NCBI GenBank assembly: GCA_021831035.1
Contig: JAKBNL010000004.1
Location: 62,001-126,000 of the forward strand
DNA: 64,000 bases
Origin: Actinomycetes bacterium
GTDB taxonomy: Bacteria > Actinomycetota > Acidimicrobiia > Acidimicrobiales > RAAP-2
Reading direction: 5' to 3'
Shown here piece by piece: positions 44,131 through 52,771 of the stretch. Below the pieces are notes generated by a model that did no database searches, had not been told where the DNA came from, and was given only the letters and a program-made list of their open reading frames with translations. The translations under genes were made by a program, and so were the position numbers. Positions within the stretch are counted from its first letter, which is position 1. Each line of letters opens with the position of its first letter.

Positions 44131-46268
44131 TCGAGGTTGAGGGGCGTGTCGACGTCGAGCTCCTCGGTGGCCCCCACCACGTCGGGCATCTGAGCCTTGG
44201 CGAGGTGGGCGCGGACCCGCTCGTCGATCTCGGCCATGAGCTGGGGGCTCTCGCGCAGGAACGTCTTCACGTTCTCGCGCCCCTGGCCGAGCTGCTCGCC
44301 CTCGTAGGTGAACCAGGCACCGGCCTTCTTCACGAAGCCGAGCTCCACCGCGACGTCGAGCACGGAGCCCTCGCGGCTGATCCCCTTGCCGTACATGATG
44401 TCGAACTCGGCCTGGCGGAAGGGCGCCGCGCACTTGTTCTTCACGACCTTCACCCGGGTGCGGTTGCCCACGACCTCGGTGCCGTCCTTGATCGACTCGA
44501 TGCGGCGGATGTCCAGGCGCACCGAGGAGTAGAACTTGAGGGCACGGCCCCCCGGAGTCACTTCGGGCGAGTTGTGCACCACGACGCCGTCCACGAGGTA
44601 GTTGTGGGACTTCTCCACCTCGATGTCGAAGCGACGCATCGACCGGGTCGGCGGCTTGTCGTGGATGTCGGTGATGGGCGTCGCCACCAACTCGTAGCGC
44701 ATCGGGCGCGTCACGGGCTCCACGGCGAACCGGCCGCGGAACCGCGGCAGGAGCTTGTAGTCCATGCTCGGGTGGACGAACGGCGCGATGAGCGCCTGGA
44801 ACTTCGCCGACTCGGCGGTCGGGAACTGGAGGACGGCCTCGCGCGTGGAACCTGAGGTGACGAGCTTCGCACGCACACCCCAGGTGTCGGCGAGGTACGC
44901 CACGAGTCGCTCCCTCGTCGCCGGCTCCATCGCCTTGACGCAGATCTCGATCCGCCCCGAACCGCCCGCCGTCCTCGCCTGGGCGCCCTTGGAGCGGACC
45001 GTGAAGCACCCGTCGTCCATGTACCACAGCGCCAGCGAGAGCGGCGAGAGGCCCTTGAGGTAGTCGTCGTCGAAGACCTTCTTGCCCTCGACGCACACCG
45101 AGTGACGCGTCTCGGCGAGCTCGGCCAACGGGTGGAAGTCGTAGGTCACGACGCCGTCCTCGCGGACGTGCCTCGAGTGGGTGAGGTTCGACAGGAGGGA
45201 TGCCTTCCAGTCGGCGTAGGCGACCTGCTCGGGACCGTGGCGGTAGCGCAAGCGCGCGCCGTGCCCGCTCCGGGTCGCCGACAGGGCCCCGTCGCCCATG
45301 AGCGTGCCCCGCAAGACTTCCCACTGGAAGTCCGACAGGTAGTGCGGGAGCGCCTGGAGGACGCTCTCACCCACCCGGAGGTCCTTCGCCTCCTTCCAGC
45401 CCGACGGCGTGCGCACCAGGTGGTTGGGCGTCGCGGCGAACTGCGCCCGGCCGTTGGCCGTGGGCTTGGCGACGGTCACCTGGATGAACCGGTCCGTCGT
45501 CCCGTTGTCGAACCAGTTGACGACCCTGCGAGGCACGACCCGACCCAGCTCCGGGTCGTAGGAGAGCACCTCGACGGGGAGCCTCTGGTTCACGATCTTG
45601 CCGATCTTCTCGGTCGTCCCGTCAGCGAGGACGACCCGGGTCGAGTACTGGAAGCACCCGTAGATCACGCCTATCTTCTCGCGGAGCTGGTTGATGAAGA
45701 CCGCCACGGTGTTCGACTTCGAGAGCGCGCCCGTGATCTTGCGCAGGGCCTGGCTCATGAGCCGGGCCTGCAGGCCGACATGGGAGTCGCCCATGTCGCC
45801 CTCGATCTCGGCGCGCGGGGTGAGGGCCGCCACCGAGTCGACGATGAGCACGTCGAGGGCGCCCGAGCGGATCAGCATGTCAGCGATCTCGAGCGCCTGC
45901 TCGCCGGTGTCGGGCTGGCTGATGAGAAGGTCGTCGACGTTCACCCCGATGGCCCGGGCGTAGACCGGGTCCATGGCGTGCTCGGCGTCGATGTAGGCGC
46001 ACACCCCGCCGTTGCGCTGGGCCTCGGCGACGACGTGCATGGCGAGGGTCGACTTGCCCGAGGACTCCGGGCCGTAGATCTCGACGACGCGCCCGCGCGG
46101 GAGCCCGCCGATCCCGAGCGCCAGGTCGAGCGCGAGGGCGCCGGTGGGGATGGCCTCGATGGCGAAGTCGGGGGCCTCGCCCATTCGCATGATCGAGCCC
46201 TTGCCGAACTGCTTCTCGATCTGGCTCAGCGCGGCGTCCAGGGCCTTCGCGCGGTCGTCGGTCGCCAT
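44127..46268 (-). CDS. recA: Recombinase RecA, interrupted by an in-frame intein
   Basis: RecA catalyses strand exchange and drives LexA cleavage. The 713-residue precursor has N-extein residues 1-204, an intein at 205-566 and C-extein residues 567-713; the spliced protein would be 351 residues, a normal size. RecA motifs are the Walker [29 protein letters not shown] and NQLREKIGV before the intein, then [23 protein letters not shown] after it. The ATG has an AAGGAG site. A LexA-type box and TACGCT lie upstream. It is convergent with the monooxygenase, and no recX follows. Confidence 0.97.
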   Translation of the reverse strand: MATDDRAKALDAALSQIEKQFGKGSIMRMGEAPDFAIEAIPTGALALDLALGIGGLPRGRVVEIYGPESSGKSTLAMHVVAEAQRNGGVCAYIDAEHAMDPVYARAIGVNVDDLLISQPDTGEQALEIADMLIRSGALDVLIVDSVAALTPRAEIEGDMGDSHVGLQARLMSQALRKITGALSKSNTVAVFINQLREKIGVIYGCFQYSTRVVLADGTTEKIGKIVNQRLPVEVLSYDPELGRVVPRRVVNWFDNGTTDRFIQVTVAKPTANGRAQFAATPNHLVRTPSGWKEAKDLRVGESVLQALPHYLSDFQWEVLRGTLMGDGALSATRSGHGARLRYRHGPEQVAYADWKASLLSNLTHSRHVREDGVVTYDFHPLAELAETRHSVCVEGKKVFDDDYLKGLSPLSLALWYMDDGCFTVRSKGAQARTAGGSGRIEICVKAMEPATRERLVAYLADTWGVRAKLVTSGSTREAVLQFPTAESAKFQALIAPFVHPSMDYKLLPRFRGRFAVEPVTRPMRYELVATPITDIHDKPPTRSMRRFDIEVEKSHNYLVDGVVVHNSPEVTPGGRALKFYSSVRLDIRRIESIKDGTEVVGNRTRVKVVKNKCAAPFRQAEFDIMYGKGISREGSVLDVAVELGFVKKAGAWFTYEGEQLGQGRENVKTFLRESPQLMAEIDERVRAHLAKAQMPDVVGATEELDVDTPLNLD
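44571..45656 (-). other. RecA intein (362 residues) with LAGLIDADG homing endonuclease
   Basis: The intein starts with Cys ([14 protein letters not shown]) and ends with VVVHN, followed by Ser as the first C-extein residue. All splice blocks are visible: Cys1, block [12 protein letters not shown] (TxxH), block [18 protein letters not shown] and the terminal His-Asn. Two dodecapeptide motifs, [11 protein letters not shown] and [10 protein letters not shown], mark a LAGLIDADG endonuclease domain. The insertion point, after GVIYG and before SPEV, corresponds from memory to the Mycobacterium leprae RecA site rather than the M. tuberculosis site, which here reads uninterrupted as VVKNKCAAP. Confidence 0.95.
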
Positions 46269-46346
46269 CGGTGTCTCCTTAACTCGTCTCTCGTGATCGG
46301 CGGGAACGCTAGGTACCCGCTGTCACAACGTTCCTCCGCTCTCGGC

Positions 46347-46369
46347 AGCGTAGTACGAACAAGTGTTCG
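46347..46369 (-). promoter_or_regulatory. recA promoter with LexA (SOS) box
   Basis: CGAACAAGTGTTCG (46356-46369) is a GAAC-N4-GTTC palindrome, the LexA operator of Gram-positive bacteria. TACGCT on the minus strand (46352-46347) lies just downstream of it as the -10. LexA bound here would block the recA promoter. The leader is about 70 bases, with AAGGAG before the ATG at 46268. Confidence 0.85.
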
Positions 46370-46380
46370 CCGAAAGGACC

Positions 46381-47616
46381 CTAGACCCGCGCGCCGTACA
46401 CGGCGCGCTCGAGGTCCTGGTGAAGGGGGTAGGTCCCCGTCGGCAGGAGCTGGGTGTAGAGGGCGGCGCTGATGCCCTCGAGGGGGTCGACGAAGAACGT
46501 GGTCGAGGCCGCCCCACCCCATGAGAGCGTGCCGGGCGAGACCGGCGTGCGCGCGGCCGCCGGGTCGAGGACGACCGACATCCCCAGACCGAAGCCGACC
46601 CCCGCGTTCTCGGCCAGGCCGTAGCGGTCGAGCGCGGTGGCGGCGAGGTCGCCGCCGCCGGGGAGCTGGTTCTGGGCGACCAGGTCGGCGGTCGCGGGAC
46701 TGACGAGCGACACCCCACCGCTCGTGCCCCGGCCCAGCAGGACGTTCATGAAGCGGTGGTAGTCGGCCGCCGTCGAGACCAGACCTCCCCCGCCGTCGAC
46801 GAGGCGCGGGGGGGACAGCGCGAAGCGGCCCCACTCCTCGAAGGGGGTCGCCCCGTCGGACCCGGGCAGGTAGAGCTGGGCCAGGCGCTCGGCCTTGTCC
46901 TCGGGGCAGGAGAAGGCCGTGTCGACCATGCCGAGGGGTGCGAAGACCCGCCGCTCGAGGTGCACGTCGAGGGGCTCGCCGCTCCAGATCTCGACGAGCC
47001 GGCCGAGCACCGTGGTGGCGACTGAGTAGGTGAAGGCCGTCCCCGGCTCGAAGACGAGCGGCAGCGACGCCCACTCGTCCACCGCGGCCGCGAGGTCGAC
47101 GCCGGGCTTCATCAGAAAGTCGTAGCCCGCGGCGCGGTAGAGCGCGTCGACGGGGTGGCGGCGCTGGAAGCCGTAGGTGAGACCGGCCGTGTGGCTGAAC
47201 AGGTGGCGCACGGTGATCGAACGGGTCGCCGGGGCGAGCTCGGGCGTCTCGACGGTGCCGCCGACGAAGACCCGGGGCTCGCCAAAGGACGGGATCCACC
47301 GGCTCACCTCGTCGTCGAGGACGAAGTGACCCTCCTCCATGAGCGCGAGGGCGGCGAGGGCCACGACGGGCTTGGTCATCGAGTAGATGCGCCAGATCGT
47401 CCCGGGGCTGACCGGCCGGTCCCGCTCGCGGTCGGCGTGGCCCGAGCTCGCGGCGTAGACGAGGCGGCCCTCGCGCGCCACCGTCACGAGCCACCCCGCG
47501 AGGCGGCCGTCCTCGACGTAGGGGGCGAACGTCTCGTCGATCTTCTCGAGGCCCGCCGGGTCGAAGCCGGCGTCGCGGGCCTCCACCTCGGGGGTGAGGG
47601 CCGTCCGCTCGCGCAC
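46381..47616 (-). CDS. Serine hydrolase of the class C beta-lactamase / esterase family
   Basis: This 411-residue protein has the SxxK motif SMTK (Ser79, Lys82) and the YxN-equivalent YSV (Tyr197, in FTYSVATTVLGRL). The C-terminal region reads LSWGGAASTTFFVDPLEG, with the WGG block seen in EstB-like esterases. The second-motif residue is Val rather than Asn, which fits carboxylesterases or D-aminopeptidase-like enzymes better than true AmpC enzymes. No signal peptide is evident, so it is probably cytoplasmic. It sits between cinA and recA, an uncommon place. GTG at 47616 follows a leaderless TAGCGT. Confidence 0.88.
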   Translation of the reverse strand: MRERTALTPEVEARDAGFDPAGLEKIDETFAPYVEDGRLAGWLVTVAREGRLVYAASSGHADRERDRPVSPGTIWRIYSMTKPVVALAALALMEEGHFVLDDEVSRWIPSFGEPRVFVGGTVETPELAPATRSITVRHLFSHTAGLTYGFQRRHPVDALYRAAGYDFLMKPGVDLAAAVDEWASLPLVFEPGTAFTYSVATTVLGRLVEIWSGEPLDVHLERRVFAPLGMVDTAFSCPEDKAERLAQLYLPGSDGATPFEEWGRFALSPPRLVDGGGGLVSTAADYHRFMNVLLGRGTSGGVSLVSPATADLVAQNQLPGGGDLAATALDRYGLAENAGVGFGLGMSVVLDPAAARTPVSPGTLSWGGAASTTFFVDPLEGISAALYTQLLPTGTYPLHQDLERAVYGARV

Positions 47617-47622
47617 GCGACG

Positions 47623-47628
47623 ACGCTA
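47623..47628 (-). promoter_or_regulatory. Leaderless -10 (TAGCGT) overlapping the cinA stop codon
   Basis: Minus strand: TAGCGT, then CGTCGC, then GTG at 47616. TAG is the cinA stop; the stop-to-start gap is 9 bases. Confidence 0.6.
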
Positions 47629-48882
47629 CCGGCGATCGAGGGCGCGACGCAGCACGTCGAGGGCGCTGATCGCGGTGTAGTTACGCACCCGGGTGCGGTC
47701 CCCGGCCAGGTGCAGCCGCGTCGTGGAGACCGCACCGTCGAGGCTGAGCCCGACGAACACCGTCCCGGGCGCCTCGCCGTCTTGGGGCTCGGGGCCCGCG
47801 ACGCCGGTGACGGCGAGGCCCACGTCGCTGCCGAGCGTGGCGGTGACCCCGCGCGCCATCGCACCCGCGGCCTGCGCCGAGACCACCGGCCCCTCGGGCA
47901 CTCCGAGCAGGTCGACCTTCACCCGGCTGGCGTAGCTCACCACGCCCCCCACGAACCAGTGCGACGCCCCGGCCACGTTCACCAGCCGGCTCGCGATCAG
48001 CCCGCCGGTCAGCGACTCGGCGACGGCGAGGCTGAGCCCGGCCGCGCGCAGGCGCGTCGCCACCGCGACTTCCATCGACTCCTCGTCGACACCGAAGACG
48101 ATGTCCCCGAGCCGCTCGCCGATCACCGCGCGCACCCGAGCCTCCTCCGCGTCGAGGAGGGCGCCCGCCGCGGCGCCGTCGGCGCCGCGCGCGGTGAGGC
48201 GGACCTTTATCCCCTCGATGCCCGAGGCCAGGAAGGCGATGGTGACCCGACCGTCGGCCTCGAGGGCCTCGAAGCGCTCGGCGAGCGCCTCGGCCAGAGC
48301 CGACTCGCTCGAGCCCCACGTGCGCAGCACGCGGCTCGCGATCACCGCGCTCTCGCCCGCGGCGCGCTGACGCTCGAGCAGGTCGGGCCGGACGGCGCGC
48401 TCGAACATGTCGGCCATCTCGTCGGGCACCCCGGGCAGCAGGTAGGCGACCTTCTGACCCACCGGGCAGATGAGCCCGGGCGCGGTGCCCCGCGTCTGGG
48501 CGATGACCGTCGCCCCGCGCGGGACGTCGGCCTGGCGGAGGTTGTTCTCGGGCATCGAACGGCCCCGTCGGGTGAAGAACTCGCGCATCACCCCGACGAG
48601 GCTCTCGTCGCGCTCGAGGGGGACGTTCATCACCGTGGCCATCGCCTCGCGCGTGATGTCGTCCTGGGTCGGCCCGAGCCCGCCGCAGACGATGACCGCG
48701 TCGGCGCGCGCGAGGGCCGTGCGCAGCGCGAGGACGATGCGGTCGTGATTGTCGCCCACGTGCTGGTGGAAGTGGCTGGACAGCCCGTTCGCCGCCAGGT
48801 GCTCGCCGAGCCACTGGGCGTTCGTGTCGGCGATCTGGCCGAGCAGCAGCTCGGTGCCGACCGCGACCACCTCAACGCGCAC
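47626..48882 (-). CDS. cinA: CinA: nicotinamide-nucleotide amidohydrolase family protein
   Basis: This 418-residue two-domain protein has an N-terminal MoCF-like (COG1058, ADP-ribose pyrophosphatase) domain: VEVVAVGTELLLGQIADTNAQWLGEHLAANG and VIVCGGLGPTQDDITREAMA. Its C-terminal CinA domain carries SLAVAESLTGGLIASRLVNVAGASHWFVGGVVSYA and VGLAVTGVAGPEPQDGEAPGTVFVGL, with the NMN deamidase active-site Ser/Thr/Lys region. It recycles NMN in the pyridine nucleotide cycle. It overlaps pgsA by 11 bases in the rimO-pgsA-cinA order common to actinobacteria. Confidence 0.95.
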   Translation of the reverse strand: MRVEVVAVGTELLLGQIADTNAQWLGEHLAANGLSSHFHQHVGDNHDRIVLALRTALARADAVIVCGGLGPTQDDITREAMATVMNVPLERDESLVGVMREFFTRRGRSMPENNLRQADVPRGATVIAQTRGTAPGLICPVGQKVAYLLPGVPDEMADMFERAVRPDLLERQRAAGESAVIASRVLRTWGSSESALAEALAERFEALEADGRVTIAFLASGIEGIKVRLTARGADGAAAGALLDAEEARVRAVIGERLGDIVFGVDEESMEVAVATRLRAAGLSLAVAESLTGGLIASRLVNVAGASHWFVGGVVSYASRVKVDLLGVPEGPVVSAQAAGAMARGVTATLGSDVGLAVTGVAGPEPQDGEAPGTVFVGLSLDGAVSTTRLHLAGDRTRVRNYTAISALDVLRRALDRR

Positions 48883-49447
48883 GGGCGAGCACCTTCTTAC
48901 CGTCGGCGTAGTACTGCCAGCCCGTGTAGAGCGTGAGCGCCACCGCGATCCAGATCGTGACGTCGGCGAAGGCCGGGCGGTCGGCCGTGAAGGGCAGCAC
49001 CGTGAAGCCGATCGCCCAGTCCTGGGCGAACGTCTTCCACTTGGCCAGGCGGCTCGCCGGGACCGAGAGGCCGCGACGCGCGGCGTAGGAGCGGTACAGG
49101 CTCATCCACAGCTCGCGCAGCGTGATGAGGATCGCCGGCGCGATGAAGAAGGAGACGGGCTGGGGCCGCGACAGCACGCACGCCCACAGCCCCCCGATCA
49201 CCACGACCTTGTCGGCCAGCGGATCGAGGAAGGCGCCCGAGGTCGTCGTCCCGTGTCGACGCGCGACGATCCCGTCGAAGTAGTCCGACGCCGCCACGGC
49301 GAGTCCCACCACCACCGTCCACCACGAGACGCGGTGCTCGATGAGCAGCCAGATGAACACCGGCGCGACGACCAGGCGGAAGCCCGTCATGAGGTTGGCC
49401 GGGGTGAGCAGGGCGGTCGGCCCGAAACGCTTCTCCTGGGTGCTCAC
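48872..49447 (-). CDS. pgsA: CDP-diacylglycerol-glycerol-3-phosphate 3-phosphatidyltransferase
   Basis: This integral membrane enzyme makes phosphatidylglycerol phosphate. GTG at 49447 overlaps the rimO stop (GTGA) and gives 191 residues. The CDP-alcohol phosphotransferase signature is complete in SDYFDGIVARRHGTTTSGAFLDPLADK (DxxDGxxAR...GxxxDxxxD). Hydrophobic helices follow (VVVIGGLWACVL, FFIAPAILITLRELWMSLYR, VTIWIAVALTLYTGWQYY). The RSYAARRGLSVPASRLAKWKTFAQ segment is the usual PgsA loop. Confidence 0.94.
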   Translation of the reverse strand: MSTQEKRFGPTALLTPANLMTGFRLVVAPVFIWLLIEHRVSWWTVVVGLAVAASDYFDGIVARRHGTTTSGAFLDPLADKVVVIGGLWACVLSRPQPVSFFIAPAILITLRELWMSLYRSYAARRGLSVPASRLAKWKTFAQDWAIGFTVLPFTADRPAFADVTIWIAVALTLYTGWQYYADGKKVLARAR

Positions 49448-50736
49448 CCCAGCACCGCCTCGAGGTCCGTGCCGCGGCTCGCGACGATCGTGCACTCCAC
49501 CACGTCCCCCACGCTACGGGCGCCCTCGAGGTGGACGACGCCGTCGATCTCGGGGCACTCACGCACCGTGCGCCCCACGCCCGGTGCGTCGATGAGCACG
49601 CTCTGGCGGGTCCCCACGAGCGCGTCGCGCTTGCGCGCGGTGATGGCGTCTTGGACCTCGCTGGCCTCGCGCAGCCGTTCGAGGGCGAGCTCGCCCGCCA
49701 CACGCCCGTCCTGGGAGTGGGCGGGGGTGCCGGGTTCGTCGGAGAAGGTGAAGAAGCCAGCCCAGTCAAGCTGGGCGGCCTCGAGGAAGTCGAGCAGCGC
49801 CGCGTGGTCGTCCTCGGTCTCGCCGGGGTAGCCGACGATGAACGACGAGCGGAACGCGGCGTCGGGCTCGGCGCGACGGATCGCCGCGATGCGCTCCAAG
49901 AACCGCTCGGCGTCGCCCCACCGGCGCATCCGACGCAGCAGGGGCCTCGACGCGTGCTGGAGCGAGAGGTCGAAGTAGGGCACGCCCGTGGCGAGCACGG
50001 CCTCGATCAGCCCCTCGGTCAGCCCGCTCGGGTACAGGTACAGCAGTCGCAGCCGCTCGACCTCGCCGCTCAGACGCCGGGTCAGCTCGATCAGCGGCTG
50101 GGTCCCACCCTCGTCGAGGACCTCGAGGGCCTCGCCGCGGCCGGCGCGGCGCCGGTCGTGGCCCCAACTCGCGAGGTCCTGGGCCACGAGCACGAGCTCG
50201 CGCACGCCGCCGGCAACGAGGTCGCGGGCCTCGGCCAGCACCTCCTCGGCCGCACGGCTGCGCTGGTCGCCACGGAAGCTCGGGATGGCGCAGAAGCCGC
50301 AGCGCCGGTCGCAACCCTCGGCGACCTTGAGGTAGGCCCAGGGGGCCCGCGCGGGCGGGCGGGGCAGGTTGAGCAGGTCGAAGTCGGGCGTGGACGACGC
50401 GCGCAGGGCGACCGACGTCGTCGTGAGGGAGCGGCCGAAGCCCGCGACGAGGTCGACCTCGGGCAGGGCGGCGGCGAGCTCGTCGCCGTAGCGCTCGGCC
50501 ATGCAGCCGGTCACGACGAGGCGGGCCCCCGCACGACGCCGCTCGGCGAGGTCGAGCACCGTCTCGATCGACTCCTCGCGGGCCGTCTCGATGAAGGCGC
50601 ACGTGTTGGCCACCACGAGCTCGGCCTCCTCGATCGAGCGCGCCGGTGCGTAGCCCTCTCGCCCGAGGTAGCCGGCCAGCTTCTCGGAGTCGACGTGGTT
50701 CTTCGGACAGCCCAGGGTCTCGATCCAGTACCGCAC
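49444..50736 (-). CDS. rimO: Ribosomal protein S12 methylthiotransferase RimO
   Basis: This radical-SAM enzyme thiomethylates an aspartate of ribosomal protein S12. The 430-residue protein has the N-terminal UPF0004 domain (YWIETLGCPKNHVDSEKLAG, VANTCAFIETAREESI, VVTGCMAERYGDEL; three Cys for the second cluster). The radical SAM core carries CDRRCGFCAIPSFRGDQRSR (CxxxCxxC), and a C-terminal TRAM-like domain (RKRDALVGTRQSVLI to TIVASRGTDLEAVLG) follows. GTG at 50736 has an AAGGAG site. It is the first protein gene of the rimO-pgsA-cinA operon, just after tRNA-Ser. Confidence 0.94.
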   Translation of the reverse strand: MRYWIETLGCPKNHVDSEKLAGYLGREGYAPARSIEEAELVVANTCAFIETAREESIETVLDLAERRRAGARLVVTGCMAERYGDELAAALPEVDLVAGFGRSLTTTSVALRASSTPDFDLLNLPRPPARAPWAYLKVAEGCDRRCGFCAIPSFRGDQRSRAAEEVLAEARDLVAGGVRELVLVAQDLASWGHDRRRAGRGEALEVLDEGGTQPLIELTRRLSGEVERLRLLYLYPSGLTEGLIEAVLATGVPYFDLSLQHASRPLLRRMRRWGDAERFLERIAAIRRAEPDAAFRSSFIVGYPGETEDDHAALLDFLEAAQLDWAGFFTFSDEPGTPAHSQDGRVAGELALERLREASEVQDAITARKRDALVGTRQSVLIDAPGVGRTVRECPEIDGVVHLEGARSVGDVVECTIVASRGTDLEAVLG

Positions 50737-50753
50737 GCGGTCTCCTTAAGCGC

Positions 50754-50780
50754 GACACCGAGCGCACAGCGCTCGGTGTC
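50754..50780 (-). terminator. 12-bp perfect stem-loop between tRNA-Ser and rimO
   Basis: Arms 50754-50765 (GACACCGAGCGC) and 50769-50780 are perfect complements around a 3-base loop, starting 2 bases after the tRNA CCA end. No T-tract follows; TTAAGGAG leads into rimO. Probably it terminates or processes the tRNA transcript. Confidence 0.7.
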
Positions 50781-50781
50781 C

Positions 50782-50875
50782 TGGCGGAGAGGGAGGGATT
50801 TGAACCCTCGGGCCCACTTTCGCAGGCCGCATTCTTAGCAGGAATGTGGTTTAAACCAGACTCACCCACCTCTCC
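50782..50875 (-). tRNA. tRNA-Ser (anticodon GCT)
   Basis: Read on the minus strand, the gene begins GGAGAGG (50875-50869), paired with CCTCTCC (50792-50786) as the acceptor stem. The discriminator is G and CCA is encoded at 50784-50782. The anticodon arm is CATTC-CTGCTAA-GAATG, giving anticodon GCT (codons AGC/AGT). A long variable arm follows, then a T arm with GGTTCAAATCC, so the length of 94 nt including CCA fits a class II tRNA-Ser. A stem-loop follows 2 bases downstream. Confidence 0.95.
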
Positions 50876-50965
50876 AGCACCGCCCATCCTAGTTGGCGGG
50901 CCCGACGGCGCCGGGGGGCGGCGCTCGGCGCGCCGGGAGTGCCTCGACCCGGTCGGGACGGGCGT

Positions 50966-50971
50966 TACACT
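50966..50971 (+). promoter_or_regulatory. Candidate -10 (TACACT) of the amino-acid ABC operon
   Basis: TACACT lies 37 bases before the ATG at 51009, leaving a leader of about 31 bases with GGAAGGGGAG as ribosome binding site. Upstream lies the divergent tRNA-Ser. Confidence 0.45.
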
Positions 50972-51008
50972 CTCGTCCCGTGGCCGCTCGGCCGGGGGAA
51001 GGGGAGCT

Positions 51009-51884
51009 ATGGGCAAGGTCCGCCTCGTACTGACGGCCGTGATCGGCGCGACGTCGCTGGTCGCACTGGGGGTCACCGGGGGGGCCGCCGGCGGGTCCTC
51101 GGCCCCGACGCTCGCGTCCTGTAAGACGTCGGTCCCCGCCCACGAGTTCGTCAAGGGCCACCTCACCGTCGCCACCGACTCGCCCGCCTACACGCCGTGG
51201 TTCGTCAACAACACCCCGAGCAACGGCAAGGGCTACGAGTCGGCCGTCGCCTACGCGATCGCCGCGGAGCTCGGAATCCCCCGCGGCAAGGTCAACTGGG
51301 TCGTCGAGCCCTTCGACTCGAGCTACGTGCCCGGGGTGAAGAAGTTCGACTTCGACATCAACGAGATCTCCTACACCGCCGCACGGGCCAAGGCGGTCAC
51401 CTTCTCCACCAGCTACTACGACGTCACCCAGTCGATCGTGGCGCTGAAGACCGACCCGATCGTGAAGAAGCACTCGCCGGCCGAGCTCAAGACCTACCTC
51501 TACGGCGACCAGATCGGCACCACCGGGCTCGCCTACATCAACGAGCACATCAAGCCCACGCGCACCCCGCGCGTCTACTCGACGCTCGACCAGGCCGTGG
51601 CCGCCCTGCAGACCCACCAGATCGACGCCATCGTCGTGGACACCCCCGACGGCCAGTACATGGCCTCGGCGCAGATCCAGAACGCCAAGCACCAGTCGAT
51701 CGCCACTCAGGTCGGCCAGTTCCCCTCGACCGGGGAGCACTTCGGCCTGCTCTTCCAAAAGGGCGACCCGCTGGTCGGCTGCGTGAACACGGCCATCGCG
51801 GCCCTCAAGGCCAACGGGACCCTGGCGGCCCTGCAGAAGAAGTACCTCGGCATCTACAACCGGGTGCCCGTCATCCAGCCCTAG
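51009..51884 (+). CDS. Polar amino-acid type ABC substrate-binding protein
   Basis: This 291-residue secreted binding protein (SBP_bac_3 family) has a signal peptide (MGKVRLVLTAVIGATSLVALGVTGGAAGG). The mature part runs from HEFVKGHLTVATDSPAYTPWFVNNTPSNGKGYESAVAYAIAAELGI through FDFDINEISYTAARAKAVTFSTSYYDVTQSIVAL to the ligand-loop region LDQAVAALQTHQIDAIVVDTPDGQYM. The isolated Cys near the mature N-terminus (LASCKTS) and one near the C-terminus may pair. Followed after 2 bases by a permease, then an ATPase: a complete importer, ligand unresolved. Confidence 0.92.
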   Translation: MGKVRLVLTAVIGATSLVALGVTGGAAGGSSAPTLASCKTSVPAHEFVKGHLTVATDSPAYTPWFVNNTPSNGKGYESAVAYAIAAELGIPRGKVNWVVEPFDSSYVPGVKKFDFDINEISYTAARAKAVTFSTSYYDVTQSIVALKTDPIVKKHSPAELKTYLYGDQIGTTGLAYINEHIKPTRTPRVYSTLDQAVAALQTHQIDAIVVDTPDGQYMASAQIQNAKHQSIATQVGQFPSTGEHFGLLFQKGDPLVGCVNTAIAALKANGTLAALQKKYLGIYNRVPVIQP

Positions 51885-51886
51885 AC

Positions 51887-52771
51887 GTGACCTCGGCGAT
51901 CGACGGGGAGCCGGTCCCCCCGGACCTCTTCGCGTCGCGCCGCCAGCGGCTCCTCGCGGGCCGCGGGGGGCTGGTGGCGAGCGCCGTCTCGGGGGTCGTC
52001 GTCATCGGGGGCCTCGCGGCGGTCTTCTGGCTCGCCCCCGGGGGCGCGACGATGCGCTACTTCTTCTTCAACCCCCACTTCATGTGGCAGGCCTTCATCG
52101 GCGACCCCTCGAAGGGCTTCTACTCGGTGGGGCTGGGGCTGCTCACGAACCTGTGGATCTTCGCCCTGGCCGAGGCCCTCGTCCTCGTGGTCGGCCTGCT
52201 CCTCGCCTCGGCCCGGCTCAGTCAGTCGCCGGTCCTCTTCCCCTTCCGCCTGCTCGCGACGGCCTACACCGACGTCTTCCGCGGCATCCCCATCCTGCTC
52301 GTCATCTTCATCGTCGGCTTCGGCCTGCCCGAGCTCAACCTGGGCTACGTCTCGAGCCAGTCCCCCGCCGTCTACGGCTGCGCGTCGCTCGTCATCTCCT
52401 ACAGCGCCTACGTGGCCGAGGTCTACCGCGCCGGCGTCCTGTCGATCCCCCACGGCCAGCTGCTCGCCTCACGCTCGCTGGGCCTCACCCACGCCACGAC
52501 GATGCGCCGGGTCATCCTCCCTCAGGCCGTGCGCACCGTCATCCCCCCGTTGCTCAACGACCTCATCTCGCTCCAGAAGGACACGGCCCTCGTGTCGGTG
52601 CTGGGCGCCATCGAGACGACCCGAGCCGCCCAGATCTACGGCTCCACGGTCTTCAACTTCTCGGGCTACACGGTCGCCGCCATCCTCTTCTTGATCCTGA
52701 CGGTCCCCATGACGCGCTTCACCGACCACCTCATCGCCCGCGACCGGGCCCGCCGACTGGCCGGCGCGTGA
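51887..52771 (+). CDS. Amino-acid ABC transporter permease (HisM/GlnP type)
   Basis: GTG at 51887 follows the binding-protein stop by 2 bases. The 294-residue membrane protein has about five or six helices and an extended N-terminus. The coupling EAA-like loop is HGQLLASRSLGLTHATTMRRVILPQAVRTVIPPLLNDLISLQKDTAL, typical of the His/Glu/Gln/Arg/opine family (TIGR01726-like). With only one permease gene, it probably homodimerises. The stop overlaps the ATPase GTG (GTGA). Confidence 0.92.
   Translation: MTSAIDGEPVPPDLFASRRQRLLAGRGGLVASAVSGVVVIGGLAAVFWLAPGGATMRYFFFNPHFMWQAFIGDPSKGFYSVGLGLLTNLWIFALAEALVLVVGLLLASARLSQSPVLFPFRLLATAYTDVFRGIPILLVIFIVGFGLPELNLGYVSSQSPAVYGCASLVISYSAYVAEVYRAGVLSIPHGQLLASRSLGLTHATTMRRVILPQAVRTVIPPLLNDLISLQKDTALVSVLGAIETTRAAQIYGSTVFNFSGYTVAAILFLILTVPMTRFTDHLIARDRARRLAGA

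Noticed and set aside
42286..45324. Open frame of 1012 codons on the minus strand
   Set aside because: It lies antisense to the monooxygenase and out of frame in recA and the acyltransferase; low-complexity Arg/Gly-rich product.
44127..46268. Second intein at the M. tuberculosis RecA site
   Set aside because: The corresponding region reads [16 protein letters not shown] without interruption.
46381..47616. Calling the serine hydrolase an AmpC beta-lactamase
   Set aside because: SxxK is present, but the second motif is YSV rather than YxN and there is no evident signal peptide, so only the family is claimed.
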